From assembly GCA_036925085.1 (NCBI GenBank), contig JAUPFP010000011.1:992001-1056000 (forward strand): a DNA stretch of 64,000 nt. The letters are read 5' to 3'. The stretch is from Brachycybe producta (lineage: Eukaryota > Arthropoda > Diplopoda > Playtdesmida > Andrognathidae). The stretch's first letter is position 1. Each line of letters starts with the position of its first letter. The translations under genes and the position numbers were made by a program. The notes beneath the pieces were generated by a model. That model did no database searches. It saw only the letters and a program-made list of their open reading frames with translations, and was not told the origin of the DNA. This document shows, in pieces, positions 34,914 through 46,299 of the stretch.

Positions 34914-35611
34914 TGTGAGCTTTTGACATCAACCCATTTTTTATTACCAACCTTTAGATGACATTTTCCACATTTTGTTTCTTCTCTGAACAGTATGACA
35001 CCTGCACAGAGAAGATCCGAGCTGTAGAGAGAGCTGGATGGAGACAAATTGTAGTCACTCTTCTGCATGGGGGTGAAATCGATGCAGGAGAGTGGCGGCC
35101 ATCTCTCTCTCTTCCGGTTGATGCTGATGTACATCTTCTCCATCGGTACACCGACAAGAGAAGATGTTGTAGCTGCTGAGAATCGTATAGCTCCTGCCCT
35201 ATGAAGCCTCCGGCCTCTGAAGAGAAGTTAGTTACATAGAGACAAAAGGACAACGCTGTTTCTTATTACAACACTTTTATTCATCACTTGTAAGAAACAC
35301 AGAATACAAGGATGAATATTAATGATACTAACGGTGAATCCTCATGCCCATGATTCGGAATTTATCTCGTAATACAGGCAAAGGAAAGAACTGAGGAACA
35401 AAGAGGAACACGGTCCTTTTATACCTTGGACCTGTGTACACCTGTGAGGTGTAACCAGGTCCAAGTGACCATGGTCCTTTATGTATCAGTCCTCCGCTTG
35501 GGCATGAGTCAGAAAGGTGAGTCAGAGGGGAGGGAGGGACGGTTGAGAGTTGTTTACCCCCCCCCCCCCGGGCTATGGTTTTGGCGGGATCACGATTTAC
35601 AGGGTGTTACA
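34914..35611 (-). mobile_element. Solo LTR-like fossil, copy 1 (698 bp)
   Basis: Read on the minus strand it starts TGTAACACCC and ends GCTCACA, the TG…CA form of LTRs. It contains a TATA-like element (TATAAAAGGACC) upstream of an AATAAAAGTGTT poly(A)-like signal, in LTR order. The flanks are ATAT on both sides, compatible with a 4-bp duplication though the site is TA-rich. No internal gag/pol region is attached, so it is a solo copy. The family is not determined. Confidence 0.6.
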
Positions 35612-35696
35612 ATATATATATATGTATATATATATATGTATGTATATGTGTATATATATGTATATATATATAATTATATATATATATACATAATTT

Positions 35697-35754
<58 letters not shown>

Positions 35755-35762
35755 AAATTACC
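35612..35762. repeat. TA-rich microsatellite inside an inverted repeat
   Basis: A 55-bp TA tract (35700-35754) is framed by TAATTTACAATATA and TATATTGTAAATTA. This is the second case in the window of a TA tract at the centre of an inverted repeat. Confidence 0.75.
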
Positions 35763-36372
35763 TGAGATGCGTTTGTAAATGAACTCCAGTCATTGGTAAT
35801 CACTAATCAGATTTTGTATTAGGAAGAGTGTTACAAATAAAATAGTTACTATTCTGAATATTACTGGTTTTAGAAGCTAATAATCTCTAAAAATGTTTCT
35901 ATCATTGCAGCCATTAACTTGCAATACTATGATGGGAACTTAGCATTAACATAATTTGCTTATTTAGTAAAATCCTTATCTGAGGTGGACCGAATTCCAA
36001 ATTAAAATATGCAGTCGTCCAACATTCAATTCTGAAATAACTAGCCCGTCCGCCTCATGTAGGATCTCATAAGGTGGACCAGTTTTTTTTCAGAATTGTA
36101 TTTTAGGTGGGTTTTATCATTTTTATGTGGTATTCATTTAAACAGGGTATACTGAATACCATATTACGTGCTAGTCCAAATACAGTAGGCATATGTGTTT
36201 AACAAGAAAAAAATTAACAACAAAGTCCGGTAGTGTGTTAAGTTAATACTGTATGCGTACAATTAGTTATTATGCTGATGGCACACGAGCTAAAACCTAA
36301 AGCAAACCACACAGCATATCGCATGGTTACCGTCTACATATTGAGAAAAACGAATAAAGAGATTTCCCCAAT
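35763..36372. other. AT-rich spacer
   Basis: Nothing recognised. Confidence 0.4.
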
Positions 36373-36380
36373 TGTAAAGT

Positions 36381-36514
36381 CAGGGCCGGTTTTAGAGTAT
36401 GCGAGGCCGGAGGCAGCAAGCAATGACCGGGGCCAGCAAGGGCTGCGAGGCTCCTGAAAGCACGGGGCCTAAGGCGGTTGCCACGCTCGTCTTGCCCTAA
36501 CGCCGGCAGTCCTG
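36381..36514. mobile_element. hAT MITE (134 bp, perfect 8-bp TSD)
   Basis: Left end CAGGGCCGG. The right end is the complement of CAGGACTGCCGGC. Perfect 8-bp direct repeats TGTAAAGT lie at 36373-36380 and 36515-36522. The interior is GC-rich against AT-rich flanks. Confidence 0.8.
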
Positions 36515-36522
36515 TGTAAAGT

Positions 36523-37784
36523 GATCTAAGGCGCTTTTCTAAATGACAGTCTATTGAGATTTTTTTATGCAAAATAAGCTGCCTTGTTTTGAGCGGCGAT
36601 CACATTGGCACGCTCGCATTGGGAATTTTCCATGCAAGACACATTGAAAGAAATGAATCAAATAATTCTATGAATCTTTCATAATTTCTAGCAAAATACG
36701 AAGATAAGTGTTTTCTGCAACCCAATATTTTAAGGAACCACTGCAAGTCTTGCATATTAGTTTCACAATGTGACTCCGATAAACAATGTAACTAAACGTA
36801 ATCAATTCATTTCAGTATTGTAACTAATGCCATTTATACTATATTTTTCATTTGTGAGGAGCTTTTTTTTTTTCAAAACTCAAGAATGACTAGTTACTCA
36901 AATTGTTCAGAAAACGGAAAAACCTGAATCTTTTTTGCATGCAAAATAGGTTAAAAATCTGAATTCTGAAAATCTGAAAACTATTTACAAAAACTATTAA
37001 AATAGGTTTGGTCAAAATAGGAACTAACTGAGTTTTGAATTAAAAAAAAGCGGCAAGTCTTAGAAGTTTCGATATAAAATGGTTTAAAGGAATATCGACA
37101 CTATATCGCAACAAGAGATATGACCTCACTTTATTTAGTCTAAATAAATCTTCTTGGCATGTGAGAATGCATATACGTCAGAAGTGGAACCTGGGTAGGA
37201 GGGCATATACATCGATACTAAGTATAGTCCCGTATAATCTGTTCTAATCATAGATAATAAGCAAAAACATCATAAAGATATGACTGCCACAAATCAATAA
37301 TCTTTTCTGTATTGAGGTCTTTTGTATTGATCTATGGCTGTGTCATGTGATATTGATCAGCCATATGTAAATATATCTAGGCGAAAAATGCATTATTCAA
37401 AAAAAGGGGTCAAACACGAGTTAATGCTAGGGTAAAAATTGTAAACAAAATAAGTTCCACAGTTGAATAAATTTACTCAGATGTCGTTCTATAAAGTATG
37501 TTATTAATCAGTGGTTGGGAAGTATCAAACCTACCATTTTGTTAAGTATAGCTTAAAATTTGCATAACACACTTCAGAGTGTCAGAGGTGCAATACACTT
37601 TAAAACAAACAATAACAACATTATTACTTCTCGTCATTTACAAATAGTGCCTACATTCACTTTTCATGAAGCTAAAATTGAGAATAAGATAACTGTCAAA
37701 CGAAACTATGTTACGTGAAATTGTTTCATTTAAAATTGGTACTTAAATTTTTTTAATTAAACAAAACATTCCATGGGGAAATGG
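36523..37784. other. AT-rich spacer
   Basis: No gene or clear repeat is seen. Confidence 0.4.
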
Positions 37785-37965
37785 GCAATTGTCCCTTTTG
37801 GGCAAATGGTTTTAGGGCAAACATCCCATTAAGGCAAGTGGATTTAGGGCAATCATCTCTTTAGGGTAATTAGTATTAGGGGAATGGCTTTAATGGATGT
37901 GTCATTAGGACAAGTGTCTTTAGGGCGAATTTCTATATCTCTTGAAAAACACGTCTCATTGGCAC
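37785..37965. repeat. TTTAGGGCAAA repeat, dispersed fragment 1
   Basis: Words GGGCAAATGGTTTTAGGGC, GGCAAGTGGATTTAGGGC and GGACAAGTGTCTTTAGGGC match, on the opposite strand, the array in the gene 2 intron. Confidence 0.7.
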
Positions 37966-39512
37966 TGTAGTTAGCTGAGTTGATGAAAAAGAATTTTGCG
38001 TGAAATCGTGAAGATACATCAAAGCGCAAAATGCAATATAGGTCTATAGTATTGTTCATTAAGTGATCGCTTTGTATAAATTTGCAAAAGATCCTTTTAT
38101 TTTAAAATAATGTTTAAAATCTTGCATTTTTAACTCCATGTTAAATCCAATAGGCCCAAAAACCCTCCGACTTTATACCGGGACAAAAACTATTTTTTAT
38201 TCCAAAAACAATCGCAATGCCTACAGTACATTCAAAGAAATTTTTAATTAAACACTTTTATCACGAAAATATCGTTCTAATATTGCATTACAAACAATTT
38301 AATGTTTTTGTGTTTTTTCCCTTTTGTTTCCCTTACACCAAAGTAAAAACAGATTGCAAAAACAGAAAACATTGTCAAGTGCAATGCAGCTAATAGTCTG
38401 TTGAATTTAGCTAAAAAAAATTACACAAGGTATCTTAAATACCCTGTACTGCAAATGTAAATGTTTAGCAAAGTAGGCTTAGAAGTTTATACCTTGTACA
38501 CACATGAGTTAAATGAATTCAAATTAAATGTGTTTAGGTGAATTATACGCAATCCAGTTAAGGACATGGACCAAATAAAAATTGACTTTATTATTAATAT
38601 TTTAAAATTGAAATACTCAATCAATATTTTGTCAATAGTTTATATATCATATTTCAGTATTAACTCAATATTTTCAGATTATTAACTCAATATTTTCAGA
38701 TTATCAACTCAATATTATCAGATTATTAACTGAATAAATTGAATTCGATATATTGTTTGTTTGTCCTTCACAGGCCTTTGTAGAACACGTTTATTATTTA
38801 AATGCATTTAAATTATCAGGTGTGTACTAGGTATTAGCATGTTAGCATAGTTCTGGAACACCTACTATGAAAGTTCTGAAACATTAAAACTAGTTTTCCC
38901 ACAGATGGCACTCAACTACAACTGTCACAACAACTGTCCACAGTAACTATAAAGTACATTACCTAAATTAGAGAATGAGTCACTTTGATAAAAGCCTTTA
39001 CCTTTTAGTTTATCAACCAGATGGCACCACTATCTCTTTTAGAAACCGTCCAGAAGGTCACCCACAGTTGAGGTACGGAATAGGCTCCACACAATAATTC
39101 TGTGGTAGAAGGTAGGGTAATTCACTGGTCACAGACTTTAAACCTATTTAAATTTTCTTGGGGTGTTACTCCCACTAGGTTGTCACAACATAAACAATGA
39201 TCATTATATCATATTCGTCCTCTATGGAGATTGCCAATTTTGTGTTAAAGATTTTGAGACCAACTAGCATTTTGAATTCGTGTTAGTTTGCATGTAGGAA
39301 GAGGTTTTTGTGCGACTTTGGCTGAAAAACAGACGCACTCTGAAATGTTAGACAATAAATGGACAGTTTGATTTAAATGGTATGCCCACTATATAGCGTG
39401 TTAATTCTTTTAAACATGACACAGCAAATTTTAAACAAATAATTGAGAAACAAATAGAAAGAAAAGAACTTGACGATTAAATCAGTATATATTATGATAT
39501 ATATATATATAT
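37966..39512. other. AT-rich spacer with a small tandem repeat
   Basis: At 38655-38735 about four copies of a 22-bp unit (TTAACTCAATATTTTCAGAT) occur. Nothing else is seen. Confidence 0.45.
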
Positions 39513-40075
39513 ATTAAGTCAGGTCTGTGTATGTATGTATGTGTGTGTTTAACGCTGTACAAAGCTTGAAGCACGTCGGAATTTATATAAATTTAAATGA
39601 ATAAATGAACCGCTTTTTTTCTCAAGGTCAGCTATATGTTGCACACTCCCCATCCAAGAACCCCGTTGATATTAAATTGTAGAGGGGAAAAGGTTTGAAA
39701 GTGTAGAGGGAGAGGGAGAGAAACGGGGAGGGGGAAAAAGTGGGCGGGGGTGACTGAAATTTAAATGAAAGGAGTATAACAAGGAAAAAAAAACGACGCA
39801 CATGCGCACGCCAGAGAAAATGAAAATCTCATTTTCTCTTTCAAATATAAAAAGGGGAGGGGATAATAGTAGCAAAATGAAACTAGAATTTATAACAGGC
39901 AACTGTGCCCAGCATTAGAATTTCTTTTGCGCCGCCTTTTTATGAACGTCATCAATTTCTAATTGATTTGTTACTTGGTCTGACGTCATAAAAGGGCGGA
40001 GGAAAAGAAATTCTAATGTTGGGCACAATTGCCTGTGAATTTTGCTCCCGTCATTTATGACGGGTTAACCCGTCT
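39513..40075. mobile_element. Helitron-like nonautonomous element, copy 3
   Basis: Starts ATTAAGTCAGGTCTGTG and ends with CCCGTCATTTATGACGGG then TTAACCC. It includes the nested Mutator-like MITE at 39895-40036. The terminal CTAG is displaced into the palindrome that follows. Confidence 0.65.
39895..40036. mobile_element. Nested Mutator-like MITE in Helitron-like copy 3
   Basis: ACAGGCAACTGTGCCCAGC to complement, 142 bp. The left flank GAATTTATA and right flank GAATTTTGC are a decayed 9-bp duplication. Copies without the insert read AGAATTTTG straight through. Confidence 0.65.
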
Positions 40076-40084
40076 ACTTACTTC

Positions 40085-40188
40085 TAATTTTTCAAATTGT
40101 TTTATTTCACCTTTTATTATCTTACTAGTGGGGTAATTACCCCACTAGTAAGATAATAAAAGGTGAAATAAAACAATTTGAAAAATTA
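40085..40188. repeat. 104-bp perfect palindrome with Helitron-like ends at its centre
   Basis: Two 52-bp arms without loop, centred on GGGGTAATTACCCC. The centre is two facing copies of the element terminus TTACCCCACTAGT, each continuing into the same flank AAGATAATAAAAGGTG. Confidence 0.85.
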
Positions 40189-40938
40189 ATTAGAAATAAC
40201 TATTTATATATGAATCACAACTTTCTATCGATCTTGGCATTTTTTGTTAACATGTTATTAGAAACTGAATTCAAAACGTTTAATTTCGTCCAATTGTAAT
40301 TATTTTAGCATATATAAACGAATATTGAATTTAACACCACAGAACGACAGGGAATAATGAGATCTAAATTGTTGTAATCTACAAAACTTGCAAAGTTATA
40401 CCCAATAATTATTAGTGACATTCGGTAACACCTATATACACATTAGTATCTAAAATGAGCTTAGTTAATATAAAGATTTTATTCAGTATGCAGTTTGATT
40501 CTATGTATTTTGTGGATGGGAAACAAAAGTAAAATGTGCTAATCATAACAGTTTACAAAAATTTATAGTGCACGCCTCAACCTGAAGAAAACAAAGCAAC
40601 AACCACATCAGGAGTAATTGACCCACAAAGAAAAGATTAATTACTTGTGTTGTCAGATATTTCAATGCACCATTCCTGATTCACTAAAACTGAATAACTT
40701 GCATTAATATTTTGAACTGTTTGTGTAATAAATTAATTATTCACAAAGTGTTAATTATGTGGATGAGCATTAAATCATTTAGTGGAATAAATTGTCTCAT
40801 GCTTATTTTTATAGTCATTTGCTATTAACCCTAAATGAAAATGTGAATCCCGTTTGTGACCTTTGATTTATTTAGTAGTCCACTTGGTAGAAAAAGAGCG
40901 GTAGGGTATAACAGAAATTTGAACAAGCTCATTACCCT
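40189..40938. other. AT-rich spacer
   Basis: Nothing recognised. Confidence 0.4.
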
Positions 40939-41497
40939 TAAAGAGACCATTACCTCCAGAAATCTCTTGTCAAAATATTGTCAAGAATTATTCGACGATT
41001 ACCAACACGATTTTTAAAATTTAGTTATTATTATAATTTAAAAAAAACTAAAAATTAGTCGACTTCATGTGAATGAACTTTACCAGATAGATGCGCCACC
41101 AAACAACAGACATTGGCAACAAAAACCCCAAAAGTCTACTCCTGTACTCTAATTCTGATGTGTTGTCACCAGTTCACATTACTTTCATTTCAAAGAACTA
41201 TGAATTTAATATTTGAACTATTCCACATGAAAGGTTGTATTGAGTTGAATATGAATAGGGAATACCTATATTTCGTTAAAGGATTCTGGAAATGTGTGGT
41301 GACAATCTTTGCCACAAAATTGGAGGAAGACTTTCGTTTTTTGAAATTTAAAATGGCGTCGGTTGGTGACTCACTTCATTTTTAATTTGTTTATGGTTTT
41401 ATTGACTTATTTTAAAATTTAAAAATCGTTTTGACAATTGTTTGGTAAGTCTTGACAATATTTTGAAAATAAATTTCTGAAGCTAATGGTCTCTTTA
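40939..41497. mobile_element. AAAGAGACCATTA MITE, copy 2 (full length)
   Basis: Inverted ends TAAAGAGACCATTACCTCC and complement GGTCTCTTTA, with the ends matching for about 45 bp (TTGTCAAAATATTGTCAAG against its complement). 559 bp with no transposase. Confidence 0.75.
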
Positions 41498-41745
41498 ATC
41501 ATAAAACCAGACAAGTCTATAAATTATTTTTTTTCATTAATATATAATCTGTTCAAGTTAATTTATTAATTGAATAACAAATAAGCTTACATAATACAAG
41601 TCAACTTCATTCCATAGCTAAAATATTGCAAATAAAAAAAAACTGTGCCCATGCTAAAATTGGAACCCAGGACTCTAATATTGTCAATTAGCGATGGATT
41701 ATTTGACAACATTTAAGCTGTTTTTTTAATTTTGTATTTTATATA

Positions 41746-41941
41746 TATTAAGCTTTGTCTGTCTGTGTATAACGCAGTACAAACAAGGACAACAACGTTT
41801 AAGCACGTTTGAATTTATTTAAATTTAAGTGAACCGGTTTTTTTTCTCTCATGGTCAACTTTATGTTGCACTATCCCGATCCAAGAACCCAAATTAAACT
41901 AGAATTTTGCTCCCATCATTTATGACGGGTTACCACACTAG
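41746..41941. mobile_element. Helitron-like nonautonomous element, copy 4 (short form)
   Basis: ATTAAGCTTTGTCTGTCTGT to ATGACGGGTTACCACACTAG, about 196 bp. It lacks the GA-rich tract and the nested MITE. It shows the uninterrupted site AAACTAGAATTTTGCTCCC. Confidence 0.65.
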
Positions 41942-41944
41942 TAA

Positions 41945-42502
41945 TATTAAGCCAAGTCTGTGTGTGTGTTTAACGCTGAGACCTTGAAGCACATCGGAAT
42001 TTATATAAATTTAAATGAATAAATGAACCGCTTTTTTTCTCAAGGTCAACTATATGTTGCACACTCCCCATCCAAGAACCCCATGATATTAAATTGGAGA
42101 GGAGAAAAGGTTGGAAAGTGTAGAAGGGGGAGAGAAAGAGAGAGAGAGAAACGTGGAGGGTAAAAAAGGGGGAGGGGGAAACTGAAATTGAAATGAAAGG
42201 AGTAAAAAAAAGGAACAAACGACGTGAATGCGCACACCAGAGAAAACGAAAAACTCATTTTCTCTTTCAAATATTAAAAGGTGAGGGGATAATAGTAACA
42301 AAATTAAACTACAGTTTATCACTGGCAATTGTGCCCAGCATTAGAATTTCTTTTGCTCAGCCCTTTTATGAACGTCATCAATTTCTAATTGGTTTGTTAC
42401 TTTGTCTGACGTCATAAAAGGACGGAGGAAAAGAAAATCTAATGCTGGGCACAATTGTCTGTGAATTTTGTTCCCGTCATTTATGACGGGTTACCCCACT
42501 AG
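41945..42502. mobile_element. Helitron-like nonautonomous element, copy 5, in tandem with copy 4
   Basis: Begins 3 nt after the CTAG of copy 4 in the same orientation and ends TTACCCCACTAG. It has the GA-rich tract and the nested Mutator-like MITE (42321-42462). Its end is 22 nt from the stop codon of gene 5 on the other strand. Confidence 0.7.
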
Positions 42503-42523
42503 TTATTTAATATTTTATAAAAA

Positions 42524-42727
42524 TTATGGTGGCGAAATAAGCAAACCGTTACCAACATGCTCCAGATTTGTCTGTTTTTTCGTTGTTGTTGTTGTCGGTG
42601 GTATTGACGAAAAGAAATTAAACAATAATTTTAGAATATTTCCACTTTCTCCAAGTCTAGAGGTAATGCTGCCATGATTATAAAGATCCTTGATGGGGAG
42701 CCTTTCTTCATTTTCTGCAAAAACCAC
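42524..42727 (-). CDS. Secreted prepropeptide family, gene 5, exon 2
   Basis: Last exon, 67 codons plus stop, joined in phase 0 to exon 1 at 43596-43643 for an 83-residue precursor. The acceptor is TTTCATAG before GTGGTTTTTGCA. Exon 2 starts VVFAENEERLPIKDLYNHG, so the signal should be cut after VVFA. The basic site of its relatives is replaced by LYNHG, with a possible later site SR. Then comes a short amphipathic segment (SGNILKLLFNFFSSIPP), a Thr run, KKQ and a weakly hydrophobic end. Helitron-like copy 5 lies directly past the stop. No AATAAA is visible in the 22 nt between, so the transcript end may lie in the transposon, or the C-terminus may have been changed by that insertion. Confidence 0.68.
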   Translation of the reverse strand: MVFAENEERLPIKDLYNHGSITSRLGESGNILKLLFNFFSSIPPTTTTTKKQTNLEHVGNGLLISPP

Positions 42728-43002
42728 CTATGAAACGGGAAATATAGGCATTTAATTTATTATTGTGTCATTAGATTTTAAAAATAATTTTTGTTAATTT
42801 TGTTTATTCAACTCAGCCAGAGGTGTGCACATTGCAACGCCAGGGATGTCCAGAAACACCTTAGGGTGCAGCCACACCTAACAAACGGATGCGAACGAAC
42901 ACGAAAAACTAGAGCAAGCAAACAGCAACTTACGGCAGCATAACGCGTACATGCACAAAGGAATGCATACAATCAATCAAGATTTAGACTAATTCTCATA
43001 TC

Positions 43003-43250
43003 GCACCTCGGCTGGAATTGTGGCACAACTTAAAAAAAAAAACACTTTTTGGAAAAATGAGTTTAAGTTAAGAGAAGATTCATGGCTCACTTTGCTGAGC
43101 TTTTTAAGTGCAAATACCGTTTTGACTATTCACAATATCCATTTATTTGGCTCCCCTGCAATAGCTTGAGATAGAAAAAAATGCAACATTAAACTCATTT
43201 TCCCAAAAAAAGTGTTTGTTGCAGTTGTGCCACTCTTCCTGCCGAGATGC
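43003..43250. repeat. Foldback (250 bp) in gene 5 intron
   Basis: GCACCTCGGCTGGAATTGTG with GGCACAACTT and AAATGAGTTTAA on the left is mirrored on the right (TTAAACTCATTTTCCC, AGTTGTGCCACTC, CTGCCGAGATGC). Probably a MITE. Confidence 0.65.
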
Positions 43251-43595
43251 AATATATTCATTTATATTCCACGCAATGGTCAGTTCAGGGCCTGCCTGCG
43301 CAAGGGTTTAATGCTCCCTAAGCGTATTTTAAAACTTCCACTCCAGTTGTATTCTGTAGGTCTACCATCCGTCATCCTATCTATCCCTCACCCTGCCTAC
43401 CAAAAAGCTTACCTAGTCCCGCGTAGCTATCGAGCTGCCAGAGGGTGTGACTTATCCCCCAGCGTTCAAACATGTCACGAACCACAAGTGGTGCCAGAAA
43501 TACTGTATAGGTGCGAAACACGAATGTAGCTGACATGAAAGATTTTCGTGCAATAAAATGAAATATGCATTATCATTGAGTAAATTGTTTCATAC

Positions 43596-43643
43596 TTGGT
43601 TGCAAACGACCACCAGCAGCAATATATAACGAAATTTCGCCAT
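43596..43643 (-). CDS. Gene 5 exon 1: signal-peptide exon
   Basis: Sixteen codons, MAKFRYILLLVVVCNQ, then donor GTATGAAAC. It is three codons shorter at the N-terminus than the other members, with the same LLLVVVC core. The intron is 868 nt. No TATA box is clear at the expected distance. TTTATATAAA at 43971-43980 is about 330 nt away. Confidence 0.75.
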
Positions 43644-45384
43644 TATCTTCTTCAGCGTGCCTTTTTTTCTAGTTTAATCCACTGTTTTAAAGAAATTGTG
43701 CTTTTGAGTAAAGACCCTGTGGTTTAATTTAAAAGAAGCATCACAAATTACTTCAAAGGTGTTTTTATGCTTCACCACCATCGTTGATTGGTCTATTTGG
43801 TTTTGACAATGTTTATTTTGATGCACCAAATGACAAACTGAATACTGCTTAATGCCAGTTACAGATGATACATGCGTTTGCCACATATTTTTACATTGAA
43901 ACAAACCTTTTCATAACTTTCCGAAGGTCGTATCCGTAATGAGTTAATGCTAGTGCTAAACAAATCAACTTTTATATAAAACTTCCAAATATTAAGTGTT
44001 GATAGAAAGGTGTATGCATACAGGTAGCTCGACTCCATGTTTGAAAAAAACAACCACATGTGACGAATGGGAAATTGACAGTGTGTGGCGAGTTTCATTT
44101 CCTAATATTTCAGATGCAACTATAAAATTTAACGAAATATTTCGTTCTTGTTGTTATTTCATTATGTGAAAGGCAGAATTGAGACGTGTATTCGCTACAG
44201 TAATTCTGGTAAAATTACTGCGGCTTGTAGCAATAAATTTTCTAGTTTTTTTTTTTTATAAATTTAAACAACCTGTTATGGCCGTTATGTGCGTGGCAGG
44301 TGTAAGCAATCTCGCCAATATCTGTGGATGCCCTTGACATACACGAAAATGTAGGGAGTTGTGTTGTAAATTATATAATCCATAAAGCTTTGGATATCAT
44401 AAGGCTTTGCATTGCTGCAAGTTCAGCGAGTGCAAAAAATCTCTCGTAAAAATTTTTTTCTTATAAATTATGTCAAGCGATGCATGCCATAAAAACAGCA
44501 TTTGTTAACATCACGTAGAACAGCGGCTCACTCACTTTAATATGGTGTTAGAATCTAGTTTGTAGTGTCTACATTAAATTCTTTTACAGCAGGCCTACAT
44601 CAGTTTGAGAAGAGCAAATTGTGTGAACCTGACTTAACTAATAACCCCTTTAAACTAAAACTACCCCCTTCCCAGTAATTAGCAAATTAGTTTGGACAGT
44701 TTCTACTGCATATTAAAACAAGAGTTGTGACTTTTTTAAAAGAAGGCAAGTGCACACTCGTTTGTCAGTAACTGGTCGCCCATGCCCCCCCTTAATATTA
44801 TTATGAAACTGACATCGTTATCATTCTAGTTAATTGTAAAATTGTGATACTAAAGTAGATGCTCACAGTTAAACAATAGTCAAAAGAGTTCCCTTAAGTT
44901 ATGAATAGTTTGAGTTAGATTCATGATTAAAATGCTTTAACAAAAGTAACTGAAAAGCAATTTAAAGTAATTGTATTTTTTAAATAAAAAGATAATTACA
45001 ATTACACAAACTTTTAATTTAGGGAAGTGCGAATTATTTTAAGAATTAAAATTAATTAGTCATTTGTTTCAACACTAACTAATTCCTATTCAAGGCGGAA
45101 CTGTATACAAAAGGTACAAGGTGAAAATCTGTTACAAATTCACGTATTGTTTGAAGCTGGCATTATTTCACCGTGTACATTGCCAACACTTGCTGGCTAA
45201 CATTATCTGGAAATCAGCATCAGTTGTGTCTGCCAACTTTTGTAGGCGGTGTAAGCCAACTGACTATTTATTAATGTTAGAAACGACTGAAAGTGCCAAA
45301 ATGTGTCGGCATTTTTCATGCCAGAATTGATGGCTTGCAAATATGTTTACGGTGTAACCGGGGCTTAAGTTACACTGTGTGTAC
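43644..45384. other. AT-rich spacer upstream of gene 5
   Basis: Only short unconvincing frames. Confidence 0.4.
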
Positions 45385-45510
45385 TGAATGTCCCATTAGG
45401 GGAAGTGGTTTAAGGGCAAATGTGTTTTATAGCAAATGTCCCTTCAGGTCAAATGGTTTTAGGGCAAACATGTCTTTAGGGCAATTAGCATTGGGGCAAC
45501 TGTTGTTCTA
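45385..45510. repeat. TTTAGGGCAAA repeat, dispersed fragment 2
   Basis: Words GGGGAAGTGGTTTAAGGGC, TCAAATGGTTTTAGGGC and GTCTTTAGGGCAATTAGC. Same family as 15735-16815. Confidence 0.65.
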
Positions 45511-45581
45511 ACTTGAATATAATTCTTTGCATATTGTGTTACCCATAGGCTCATAGGGAGTAACTTTGCAGTGCAATTTTA

Positions 45582-45783
45582 CTGTCGAAAAAGCGTCTAC
45601 CGATCCCGATCCCGGTCGGTTAGGATCCGGCAGAGTGGTGGGCAACCCCGGGCCCACTTTTGACCTACCGTGGACTCAACTGGGACGACCGTGGTCAAAA
45701 GTGACTACGGGAGCCATATGTTGAGAACGGTAAAAAGAGTTACGCCTCGGGGGAGTAAACCCCCGACAAAATTATGACTTAGT
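45582..45783 (+). mobile_element. 3' UTR fragment of the R1/I-like LINE
   Basis: Matches the tail at about 34314-34512 throughout: CTGTCGAAAAAGCG, GGGCAACCCCGGGCCCA, GGTCAAAAGTGACTACGG, AAATTATGACTT. A short 5'-truncated LINE copy. Confidence 0.75.
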
Positions 45784-46293
45784 TTCTTTCCTATACGAGA
45801 AAGCTCGCACGAATGTATATGGGACAGAGATTGCCTCTTACATGTCTTGCGTAAATAGAAAGATTGTTAGATATGAACGTAACATCACACTACTTGATAA
45901 CTCGATGGATAACAGAATGTGCAGAAAATATGGTTAATGTCGTTGATACCGTAAGTTTCTTGTTACGCGGCGTTCACTTACCTGAATAGAAAACGTAGTT
46001 AGGCCTACACAATTAGCTTTTTAAAGCATTGAAAAAATTCCAGAATCGGAAATACGACAACCATATTTTTATTACCAAATTTTTATTTTATCAAAACCAA
46101 AATAAAATTAGAAATGCTGAACTATGAGGTGACTATAATAAGGTAAATGTAAAGTGCTACTACCTTTTGCAATAACATTTAATAATATAACAATTTATTT
46201 TGTTTTTTTATGTTACTGGTCACTTAAAAAAATTGTCAAAAAGTATAATAACTTTTTACTTATAATGTTGCCAAAGGTTCGAAAGTCATCCGT
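45784..46293. other. AT-rich spacer downstream of gene 6
   Basis: Nothing recognised. Confidence 0.4.
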
Positions 46294-46299
46294 TTTATT
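46294..46299 (-). terminator. Poly(A) signal overlapping gene 6 stop
   Basis: Minus-strand AATAAA shares bases with the TAA stop, much as in gene 3, where the signal starts 2 nt after the stop. Confidence 0.5.

Noticed and set aside
43212-43529. 105-codon plus-strand frame beside the gene 5 signal exon
   Set aside because: Partly inside a foldback, with no recognisable domain and no signal or splice pattern.
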